DNA of 64,000 nt from Wurfbainia villosa (taxonomy: Eukaryota > Streptophyta > Magnoliopsida > Zingiberales > Zingiberaceae): assembly GCA_025175895.1 (NCBI GenBank), contig CM045998.1, positions 17,097,153-17,161,152 of the forward strand. The letters run 5' to 3'. The position numbers and the translations under genes were made by a program. Every line of letters begins with the position of its first letter. The stretch's first letter is position 1. The notes beneath the pieces were generated by a model that saw only the letters and a program-made list of their open reading frames with translations, ran no database searches and was not told the origin of the DNA. Shown one piece after another: positions 11,225 through 19,649 of this stretch.

Positions 11225-12049
11225 ATGGAATTCCAAGACAAGCTTGGATGGGAAATCAACACTCCACCTCCATATGATCCAGAAGATTTTCCGGCATGGA
11301 GAGCAAGAATGGAAACATTCTTGATGATGAACATAGAGGATTGGTTCATCCTCGTTGAAGGCTTTGAACCCCCTAGGGATAAGAAGGGGAATGTCCTAAA
11401 ATTGAAAAAGTGGACCCAAGAGCAACGCCAAAAGCTCAAGACCGAAGTTAAGGTAACGAAACTTTTGGAAGATTTAATCCCTAATGATGTTTTGTGCAAG
11501 CTAGGGGATTACATGTATGCCAAGGAGCTATGGAGAAAATTGGCAAGATTCCATGAGGAGAGTTCATCCTCAAGTGAAAGTGAGGAATCGGAAGTTGAGA
11601 TGGAGTCAACTTCCGAATCGGAGAAAGAAGAAGTAGAAGAGGTGGAAGAAGCATCTACCTCTAGGATTGAGGAGGAGAGACCATTTTCTACACCGGAGCA
11701 ACCTCAAGAAGAGCCTTCAACATCCGATCAAGATGAGGAAGCTCAAAATTCAGCTCCGGCACCTACCACCACCTTAGGTAACTCAAACACTTTACTTTCA
11801 AATAAAAATCATATTATGTGCTTTGAGTGTAGGGAGTATGGGCATTACAAGAGCAAATGCCCAAAGAGGATCAAGAAAGCTCCTCCGATGCCTAAAAGTC
11901 AACAAAGTCAGCAGCGGTTCTCCAAGTCAAAAGAGCAAGGAGCATGTCATTTGCTTCAAATGCTGACTACCGGGTCATTACCGGAGTCAATGCCCAAAGA
12001 AGAAGAAGAAGGGGCAAAGGGGAGCATCACAAGTAGGGGGAGCCACTAA
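11225..12049 (+). CDS. gag: Sire2 gag, capsid-like part with CCHC zinc knuckle
   Basis: The first ATG is at 11225, 70 bp after the primer site; the frame stays open a little upstream. The N-terminal part (PPPYDPEDFPAWRARMETFL, then WTQEQRQKLK) is typical of copia gag/UBN2-type capsid. The middle is strongly acidic and serine-rich (SSSSESEESEVEME, EKEEVEEVEEA). The C-terminal part has CFECREYGHYKSKCPKR, a complete CX2CX4HX4C nucleocapsid knuckle at about residue 197. The capsid region is shorter than in full-length Sirevirus gag (compare 40291-41472), which suggests an internal deletion of the middle helices. It would package element RNA into particles. The frame ends just past the knuckle and is followed by a shift. 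Confidence 0.8.
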   Translation: MEFQDKLGWEINTPPPYDPEDFPAWRARMETFLMMNIEDWFILVEGFEPPRDKKGNVLKLKKWTQEQRQKLKTEVKVTKLLEDLIPNDVLCKLGDYMYAKELWRKLARFHEESSSSSESEESEVEMESTSESEKEEVEEVEEASTSRIEEERPFSTPEQPQEEPSTSDQDEEAQNSAPAPTTTLGNSNTLLSNKNHIMCFECREYGHYKSKCPKRIKKAPPMPKSQQSQQRFSKSKEQGACHLLQMLTTGSLPESMPKEEEEGAKGSITSRGSH

Positions 12050-12093
12050 GGCAAACCCTAAGGTACATTTAAATAATGCTCCGTGCCTAATTT

Positions 12094-12762
12094 AATCATA
12101 AAGAGCATGCTAGAAATAACAAACATATTTGTTTAGGAGCTAAGTATGTTCACCTTAAGAATATGGAGAAATTTGGGACTAATGTCCCTAAAAATATTCT
12201 ACCTAGGGAATCAATCAAGAAAATAGGAAAACACCTAGGTCTTAACCCCAAATGGACTAGGCATATGCCTAGGAAATCCAATGCCCAAGATTTAAATCAA
12301 AACTCTAAAATTGGGCAATTAGAAAAGGAAAATCAAGTCTTGAGGTCAAGGCTTGAAAAACTTGAGAAGACCCTTAATATTATGCAAAATCAATTTAAAG
12401 GGTCTAATGATCAAGCTCCTAGATCAAGAAGTCAAAGTCAACATCTAGGACCTAAGAGTCAAAAGTCAACCAAGGGAAAGAATGGTTTGGGTCACAAACC
12501 TAAGTCCAAGGTGACTTACCATAGTGTTCCATTCGACTATGGGACACTAACTAGGTCTAGGAAGACCAAGGTCAATGGGAAAGTCATTCCTAGAGTTGAC
12601 CAAGGTTTGTGCCTAATGGCCAAGGTTTCGAAGAAACCTAGGATGGCCACTAAGAAGGTTGTTAGGGAGGCAATCCCTAAGGTTAACCTAGGCAAGACCA
12701 AAATGACCAAGGCTAATAAGCCTAGGAGGGTCATTAGGAAGGTATCTAGGAGGTTATCCTAA
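12094..12762 (+). pseudogene. Sire2 gag/pol junction segment, lysine-rich with short coiled coil
   Basis: This frame is +2 relative to the preceding gag frame. It opens about 70 bp before the ATG at 12163 and encodes a basic protein. A heptad-like stretch (KIGQLEKENQVLRSRLEKLE) is followed by S/Q/K-rich low-complexity sequence and many K-V/K-T repeats. After the stop, another frame near 12791 reads NRFWVPKSVIDSR. This resembles the WVPK motif found after the gag knuckle in Sireviruses; Sire4 has NVQAWVPK in the same place. It is therefore read as a decayed continuation of gag or the gag-protease linker. No protease active-site motif is visible. Confidence 0.55.
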
Positions 12763-13440
12763 GGAATACCTAATTAACCCTAGGAGCTCAAATCGGTTTT
12801 GGGTTCCTAAGAGCGTGATTGATTCACGCTAAATGGGTTTAGGGTGTGCCAACCTTGATTGGATGGGTAGTTAACTCAACCATGATAAAGGTGGCACCTT
12901 AGGTTACTTTCAAGGTTATGGTTACCTTGGAAATATCTTTGAGCCTTAATTTCAAAGAATTTTAGGATGTGTCAATATATATCTTGAAAACATGAAAATC
13001 AATAAAATTGACACGATCTAGATTTAGATGTCATAGTGTGTAACTTTGATTGTTGACACATTTTAGAAGTTCATGTATCAAGAGATGTGTGTTTAAGATG
13101 TTAAAAGTAACATCTAGAGTGATACTCAAGTGCCACACAACTTGATGTCTTGTACTCACCATGCTTCATATGTTTTACCATATGTTTGCATGGAAGGAAT
13201 GTCTAGGATAGATTGCATCTCACAAAACAAGTCTTTCACCTTGATTGTGTATTTTAACACTTAGAAAGGGTGAGATGTTAGGTTTTAGAAATCATTGAAT
13301 GTTAATGTTTGCAAAAATGAAATAAAACATTAAAATACATTAACGAATACATGAATAAAAGTATAACATCAATACATTCGATATACAAGATCTAACGTGA
13401 TAAAATGGAATAATTAAGATGATGAAATCGAGATCTTCTG
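12763..13440 (+). other. Sire2 noncoding spacer in place of pol
   Basis: No conserved retrotransposon domain can be read in any frame here. A full Sirevirus would carry protease, integrase, RT and RNase H, over 3 kb of coding, between gag and this point. The sequence is AT-rich with only short frames. Confidence 0.6.
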
Positions 13441-13775
13441 ATTTTCAGAATTAGAAATCAGATATCAGTCGACTGATAACACTGTAGCGCGATACGATAC
13501 GACCATCAGTCGAGTGCTAGCTTCATGACTCGACTGATTGACCATCACGATCGATGAGGTCCATCACCGATCGATGGTATCGTCACCGAGGCCGAGGGCC
13601 ATCACGAGTGCTGACGAGCGCCGAGTGATGTGCACATCACCGATCGATGAGCAACATCACGATCGATGCTATCAAAGCACGCTACGAAGGTTCAGCGATC
13701 GATTGCCGAGTCGGATCCGATCGCCGGCTCGAAACCGTAATATCATCGATCGATGATCCACATCACGATCGATCG
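13440..13775 (+). repeat. CGATCGAT/CAGTCGACTG palindrome cluster upstream of the extra ORF
   Basis: Within about 330 bp the palindromes ATCAGTCGACTGAT, CGATCGATG and ATCATCGATCGATGAT recur many times, often as CATCACGATCGATG. A second CGATCGAT-rich stretch lies at 16280-16430, beyond the extra ORF. The same palindrome types occur in the Sire2 LTRs. No coding is seen. Confidence 0.7.
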
Positions 13776-13777
13776 CA

Positions 13778-14079
13778 TTTTTATAACGCCGAACCGCTAG
13801 GGTTCGGCGTCTTCACGCGACGAGCCTTTCTTCTCCCTTCCTTCTCCGATCGCCGTCTCCCTCTCCGACCGACTCTTCCGGCCGTGCCAACCTCCCAAGT
13901 GTTAGGTTTGATAGACAAGTCTCTCCTCTTCCATTTTTCACCTATTTCGAGCCCTAGTTCACGCAATTTAGGGCTTATTTTTCCTTGTTCCGATTAGGGT
14001 TCCGGCGTCTGAAGTTCTCCGGTGACTTTTCCGGTGACCCCCAGCAACATTTGAGTCTTCCCTCCGGCCACATCTTCAA
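13778..14079 (+). promoter_or_regulatory. Gene-like promoter and leader of the extra ORF
   Basis: A TATA-like TTTTTATAAC (13777-13786) is followed at once by a perfect 9-bp-stem hairpin CGCCGAACC-gctag-GGTTCGGCG (13787-13809). Then comes a pyrimidine-rich, CT-dense leader of the kind seen in plant 5' UTRs, up to the ATG at 14080. The leader has no obvious upstream coding. The promoter role is inferred from position and composition. Confidence 0.45.
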
Positions 14080-15347
14080 ATGGCGCCTAAGTAACGATTT
14101 TTTTCCCGAGCCCTAAATTTCATTTCCATTACAATTTAGGTTTATCTAATCGTGTATTATTTTCATTGCATGTCATATCATTACATTGCATTCATAATAG
14201 GAGAGCCCGTAGGAATGATCCACCCGAGGGTGAATCTCGATTGTACCAACCTATGTTGGTTAGGTACATCGATAGGGATTTTTTCAATCGACATTGCAGT
14301 GATGTCATGGAATTAATTGCATACTATAATCTAATGAAAATCATCTTATGCACGCATCCAATTAATGATGAACTTGTTAAGGAATTTTATCAAAACCTTA
14401 AAAAGGTGGATGACGGCCCTACTTACACTACTCGCGTTGCAAAACGCGAGTTAGAGTTCACTCCTGCGATCTGCGGGGAGTTTCTCAGTGTAGGCCCTCG
14501 GATGACACTTTTATCTTTTACCCTACCATGGATTTTCCTTTACGAACCTTTTGACCATATCTCTATGGAGTCCATGCATGAGCATATCTTTGGTTATCCT
14601 CGCCCACCGCCTGAATCTATTTCCTATCATCGAGTTATTCTGACTGACAATGTCCTTTACAAGGTCATTGTTGGGTGTTTTCTTCCCATCGTCACTCGGG
14701 GTCTGGCCAAGATTCGGCCTCCCCATCTCTTTCTTTTATACGCCATGCATCATAGGTTAGACATTAACTTTGCACTAAACATGTTTCATTGCATTGTGCA
14801 TTTCACTTCCCCTGTACAAGGGAAAGTGCATATGCCATTTGGTCATATCATCACAAAGATGGCTAGACTCAGGCGTCCAACATGCACAGGGAGTTCTCGA
14901 GAGCGCTTCTGAGGTGTACGATCAGATATCGGGTTCCATAACTTCTCGTTAGCAAAGCTACGGATGGGCGCTGGACAAATGGAGTTGGCGCCTCGACCAC
15001 CCCCCAAGGCACGCAGAGAGCCTCCTCCGGTACCCAGAGAGGCGACAGAGGACTGCGAGGATGCGGACACCACTGATGAGGATGACCAGATGATGACAGA
15101 CACATCAGCGGCGGGTCCATCAGATCGTCGTGGCCGGCTGGAGTCCAGATTTTAGGACTATCAGCAGTCGGTAGACTCTAGGCTGTTAGAGATATTGGCA
15201 GGCCAGGCATCCTTCAGCGCACGTCTCGATAGGATGGAGGAGTCCCAGGGCCGCATAGAGCAGTATCAGCTCGATATGCTAGAGATGATGCGGGCTTGGA
15301 CCCTGAGTCAGCAGCCTCCTCCACCGCCACCTCCTGCGGACGATTAG
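14080..15347 (+). pseudogene. Extra spliced ORF resembling plant Transposase_32 proteins
   Basis: Exon 1 is 11 nt (14080-14090: ATG GCG CCT AA). A 110-bp AT-rich intron (14091-14200, GTAACG...ATAATAG) follows, and exon 2 begins at 14201. Splicing gives the start MAPKRARRNDPPEGES and keeps one frame to the TAG at 15345. Two in-frame stops interrupt it: TGA at 14910 and TAG at 15153. The conserved part (about residues 20-240) has LVKEFYQNL, RVAKRELEFTPAICGEFL and HHRLDINFALNMFHCI. This is the pattern I associate with the Pfam family Transposase_32 (putative plant transposon protein), whose function is unknown. The C-terminus has an acidic linker, a helical segment (ILAGQASFSARLDRMEESQG) and a proline tail. 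Family membership is from memory of the pattern; the intron is predicted, not observed. Confidence 0.65.
14091..14200 (+). other. Predicted intron of the extra ORF
   Basis: The donor is AA|GTAACG and the acceptor is CATAATAG|GAGAGC. The intron is T-rich and 110 bp long, usual for a plant intron. Removing it joins an ATG codon in frame to the long exon. Without splicing, no ATG starts the conserved frame close to its beginning. Confidence 0.6.
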
Positions 15348-16640
15348 AGGATATTAGATGTTCTGTGGTTGTCAGTTTTTGTAGTGAGATTGAGCATAGT
15401 CAATCTCCATTTTGAATGCAAAAGACAAGTTTTAAGTTAAATGAAATCTTTGTTTCTGAAAATCTTGTGTGTATGGATGAATATTTGTATAATTGTATTG
15501 CTTATGAAAGTTGATATATTATGACATGAAATTGCATCCTATCATATACCATGTCATGACATTATTTAGGGTTATTTTAGATGTCATGTGTTCTTAAATT
15601 TCATCATATGTCATGACATCATGATCATTGGCCATGTTTTAATAATGCTATTATTTATGCCATGATCATACATTCATGCATTAACTTGATTAAAATTGAT
15701 TTAAGGACTATGGCATGACTTGGAGTCCCAGTTATAAGGGAATCAAGTAGAGTTGCTTTAAAAAATGCATGAAACCCTAGTTTAGGGAGAACAAAACTCA
15801 CATCTCACATCTAATTGACATGTATGTGTATTTATACACCATAGATATATGTGAGATGCTAGGATATGAGTTAAGTTCAAGGTGCATAGTTTTTGCATCT
15901 AGATGAACTAAAACTCATCCAATTCCATTTGGATCATTAGGAAAGCTTGGGTACAATCCATGTGCATAGAGCCCAAGGAAAATGATCCAAATTAGGATTT
16001 TAAAAACATTTTAAAATCATTTTGAAAAACCTTGGTGAAGTCTATCTTTTGATAGCAATCACCATTGATAAGATTGATACAAAGTGAGCTTCAACCTTAA
16101 AGTTTTTAGTCACTTTTGGATTTTGTATCAATCTCCTAATTCAATGGTAAAAATATTTTTCCAAAATTTTTCACTGATTGTATGTGTGTTAAGTAATATA
16201 CGTATCAAGTTTCGTGATTTTTTGATTTACGTAGAATTACTTATGCATTTCCAGAAGTCGAGTCCGATTCAAAATCAGTTTTCGATTATCACGATCGCTT
16301 TACTGCGCATCATCGATGGCAGCGCTTGACTCGATCAGTATTTGTATCACTGATCGCTGCTTCGCGTGCGATCGATCGATGGACACATCACGATCCGGTA
16401 GTCGACAGATAGTCGATCGATAGCCTGATTTCGGGGTAACCAAAGTTGTTTAACCCGATTTCAGCTGCGGTTAAGGTCCCTAACCACTCTTAACCCTATG
16501 ATATGCTTTGGTAAGCATGATAAAGGGTGAAAATCCATTGGATATGGATTAGGAGAGGTGTTTAGGGTTTGTATCAATTTTAAGGTGCTGGAAAGTTCAA
16601 TATTGACTTAGAATTCCTATTGGCTTAGGGAATTCCTAAG
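15348..16640 (+). other. Sire2 3' noncoding region
   Basis: About 1.3 kb with no recognisable coding. An AATGAAAT motif at 15439 may serve 3' end formation of the extra ORF. A cluster of CGATCGAT palindromes lies at 16280-16430. Confidence 0.5.
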
Positions 16641-16645
16641 GACAT

Positions 16646-17063
16646 TGTTGGTGCAATGGTCAAGGGGGAGCAAGCCTTTAGGGGGAGGTATCCATCATGG
16701 GATGATGGATGGTATTTTTTTTTCCTCATGAGGAGGAAAATGGGATTCTTGATACCCAATTTGGAAATTGGGAGAGTGAATAGGATTGCCACTCTTGAGT
16801 GATATGGGACTTATCACTAGGAAGATGGTAGGCATCCTAAGTATTTTTGGACCAAGGGGGAGATTGTAAGATCTCATTGGGACATGAGACATTGACCCTC
16901 TTGGTGAGACAACCTTTTTGCTGTTAGTCAAAAAGGGGGAGAATGTTTGGGGGAGAACATTTGGAGAGTATTTACCAATTTGGGAAAATTGGTAAGGGAT
17001 TTGATTTAGTGTTCTAACTCAATAATTTGTTTGGTTTTTGTCAAACATCAAAAAGGGGGAGAT
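16646..17063 (+). promoter_or_regulatory. Repeated polypurine tracts before the Sire2 3' LTR
   Basis: G-rich purine tracts occur at 16661-16670 (CAAGGGGGAG), 16681-16688, 16853-16864 (CAAGGGGGAGAT), 16931-16942 and 16950-16956. The canonical tract lies at 17050-17063, next to the LTR. Multiple polypurine tracts are a known Sirevirus hallmark. An echo of the LTR start (TGTTGGTGCAATGG) sits at 16646-16659, just before the first tract. Confidence 0.75.
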
Positions 17064-18587
17064 TGTTGGTGCAATCGGCCCAGGTCACGATTGACCAGGA
17101 CTCGAGTTTGGCTCGAGTGATGTCTTGATGTGTTTTGATGTTTTGACAAAAACATATGACAATGTAATTGTCATGGTAAGTCCAAGTCTTGAGTTCTTGG
17201 ACTGGAAAGTCCAAGCATGGTCTTGGCAATGTAAAAGTCCAACATGAGTTGGCAAGGGAAAGTCCAAGCATGGTCTTGGCATTTGAGAAGTCCAACATGG
17301 GTTGGCAAAGAAAGTCCAAGTATGGTCTTGGCATTTGAGAAGTCCAACATGGGTTGGCATTTGAAGTCCAAGGAGATTGATATTGGCGGCGTAAAGTCCA
17401 AGCGGTAGTCTTGGCAGCATAAGTCCAATAGTTGGCAGCGTAAAGTCCAAGCGGTAGTCTTGGCAGCATAAGTCCAATAGTTGGCGGCATAAAGTACAAG
17501 CGGAGTCTTGGCGGCGTAAGTCCAATGTGCCTTGGCGATGTAGACACCGTTAGCATGACATAGCCGATGGAAGCACCTGAAGACTAGCGCAATGGATGAA
17601 CAAGTCATGGATGACTTGGAGGGATCCGAGAGGCGTGAGGCTGATGGAGGTGGCTAGAAGGCTTAGGTCTAGGCTAAGGGTAGTCTAGCAAGTATGGGGG
17701 AACCATACTTGGGCTAAAACCTCATGTTTGAGGTGTGCCAGTCGACTGGTGTCATGTGGTAGTCGACTGGACCGAGTCAACTAGGGTTTGACTGCGGGTT
17801 ATGGCCTAGCAGTCGACTGCCAGAGGTGGGTAGTCGACTGATGGCTCGAACAATGATCGATCGTGATCGGTCGGTGGTGCTCGATATTTTGGGCTGTATG
17901 GAGTCGAGACTGATCGTCGAGTGAGGCTCCATCACCGATGATGGTCATGATCCGATCGATGAAGGTTCCGCTTGGACTTATCCGTGGATCTAGCCGTTGT
18001 CTCACGACAAATGGCATCGATCCGACCGATGGTTCCGATCAGTCGACTGATAGACCTTTTCCAGCACAGGTTGAAGCTTTATAAGGAGCTCGTGATGGAG
18101 GATTTTGGGATCGGTTCTTGAGGGCTATTGGAGCGATTTGTTGGTGCAAATCAGGTCTCCAAGTGCAAGCAAGCAACCAAGCATTCAAGCAATCAAAACA
18201 AGTGTTGTAAAGTCTTTTCTTTACTTGTATTTCGTATTCATTATTGTAATTGCTTGTATTTGTATCTTATTGTTGTAAGATTACTTGTAAGGGGTTTCTC
18301 CACCCTTGACTTGTGTCAAGAAGGAGTTTTATTGGTTAGTGGTGTTTGTGGCATCGCTAGGGTTCGTACGAACCCAATCCGTGGAGTAGGAACCGGTTCG
18401 GTTTCGAACCATGTTATATGCTCTTGTTGTGATTTGTGTTGTGTCCATTTCGTTATTGCTTTTATTACTATATATATTTCGCTGCGCTAACAAAATTGTA
18501 GACACGAACGAGATTGAATTCCATCCACGATCGGGCGAAACGCTATTCACCCCCCCCCCCCCTCTAGCCGTTCCAATATTCCTAACA
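17064..18587 (+). repeat. Sire2 3' LTR
   Basis: This 1524-bp LTR pairs with 9685-11152. It retains several CAGTCGACTG palindromes (17740-17840, 18036) that are scrambled in the 5' copy, and has 13 consecutive C in the CTATTCACCC motif against 7 in the 5' LTR. It ends CCTAACA, followed by tattt. Confidence 0.92.
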
Positions 18588-19498
18588 TATTTGAGACAGG
18601 AGGATAGGTGTACTCCGACAGCATCCTGTCCACTCAGTCACTCGGGAGCAGTGATGGCAAAGTGCACAGTTGTCATAGTCCTACCCACTCGGCTTCACCA
18701 TCGCGTGTGAGGCGGCTGACTGGCGTCAACAGTGACCATGTCATTTGCATCGCATGCATATTGCATGGATGACATTTGTATTGTGTTTGTTGTATTTTAG
18801 TTGCTGCCTTGGATGCTGCATATGATTGACATACATACATGATACATTTTTTTGTATTTGGTCTGACGACTTTATTTCTGCTAGTATGGCACATGCTTCT
18901 ATGTGAGGATAGGAGATGCAGGTAAGTACAATCTTTCCGCATTTCTTTTTATGCATTTCCTATATTTGATTAGGAAACTGTACTGGCATGATTATTATTG
19001 TTAGATATATCTTACTATCCATATCGACTATTATCCGTTGAGTTCATTGAACTTACCCCGTTGCTTTATATTTATTTTAGGATAAAACTGTCAGGAGAGT
19101 CCAGCTGCCAAACCCTCTCATCATGATGGTTTTTTGCTATTGTATTTATGGTTCGGTTTTTGACTAGAAGACATGTTTAGGTTTTGTGTTTTGATTATGT
19201 ACGCGTGGATACTTTGATCATATTTGATATGTCCTTATGGACTTTTATTCGATTGGTTTGGTTGAGTATTCCTGCTCAGATGGCAGAAGGGGTAAGTCTA
19301 GATATTGTAGACTTTCTTATTTACTTTGATTGTTGGCCTGAGGCCTATTTATAACCTGCGTGTGTGGTTTTTGTTTCGGTCGTGTTGACTGATGTATAGT
19401 AGGTCGTGTGGGCCTTGTATGTAAGTTTCGTATTGTCACCCGTACAGGGGAGATGCTGTCGGATTTTTGTCTGACGGGGACTCCCCCGGGGCGTGACA
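18588..19498 (+). repeat. Element A 5' LTR, last segment
   Basis: This is collinear with 45951-46865 and ends GGGGCGTGACA. It includes an exon-like block 18885-18921, followed by a perfect donor CAG|GTAAGTA and, 159 bp on, an acceptor TTTTAG (19080). The right copy has the same 159-bp spacing (46288-46446). Confidence 0.9.
18922..19080 (+). other. Intron-like segment in the A LTR
   Basis: It starts GTAAGTAC after GATGCAG and ends TTTATTTTAG before GATAAAACTG. The counterpart at 46288-46446 is also 159 bp, with ends GTAAGTAT and ATTTCAG. This is a prediction from splice signals only. Confidence 0.4.
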
Positions 19499-19505
19499 AT
19501 TTATT

Positions 19506-19518
19506 TGGTATCAGAGCC
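19506..19518 (+). other. Element A primer binding site
   Basis: TGGTATCAGAGCC, complementary to initiator Met-tRNA, lies 7 bp after the LTR end at 19498. Confidence 0.9.
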
Positions 19519-19649
19519 AGGTTTCGAGTTCCTTAGGGTCTTTGGGTTTTCGGAGTTGAGTTCCTTAGGGTCTTTGGGTTTTTGTAGTTCTCCACGTTTG
19601 GCAGGTTAACTTGAGTATTTTCGGATTTGTACGGATTTCTAATGATTTT

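Larger units (their letters stand above)
9685..18587 (+). mobile_element. Sire2: non-autonomous Sirevirus-like copia element with gag and an extra spliced ORF, no pol
   Basis: Two LTRs (9685-11152 and 17064-18587) with ends TGTTGG and CTAACA are bounded by the perfect 5-bp duplication tattt (9680-9684 and 18588-18592). The primer site is at 11155-11166 and the final polypurine tract AAAAAGGGGGAGAT at 17050-17063. Sirevirus-like signs are the TGTTGG LTR start, the CTATTCACCCCC motif near the LTR end, repeated polypurine tracts and palindrome-rich LTRs. The 5.9-kb interior has a gag frame with a zinc knuckle, a second basic frame, and then an unrelated gene-like unit (13778-15347) with an intron. 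No protease, integrase, RT or RNase H sequence is visible, so mobility would depend on enzymes from a relative. Confidence 0.88.

Noticed and set aside
13538..13997. Frames across the palindrome cluster and leader of the extra ORF
   Set aside because: Composition follows the palindromes and CT-rich leader. The spliced model starting at 14080 explains the coding part better.
19506..19518. tRNA gene fragments at the TGGTATCAGAGCC sites
   Set aside because: These are primer binding sites next to LTR ends; no tRNA cloverleaf surrounds them.
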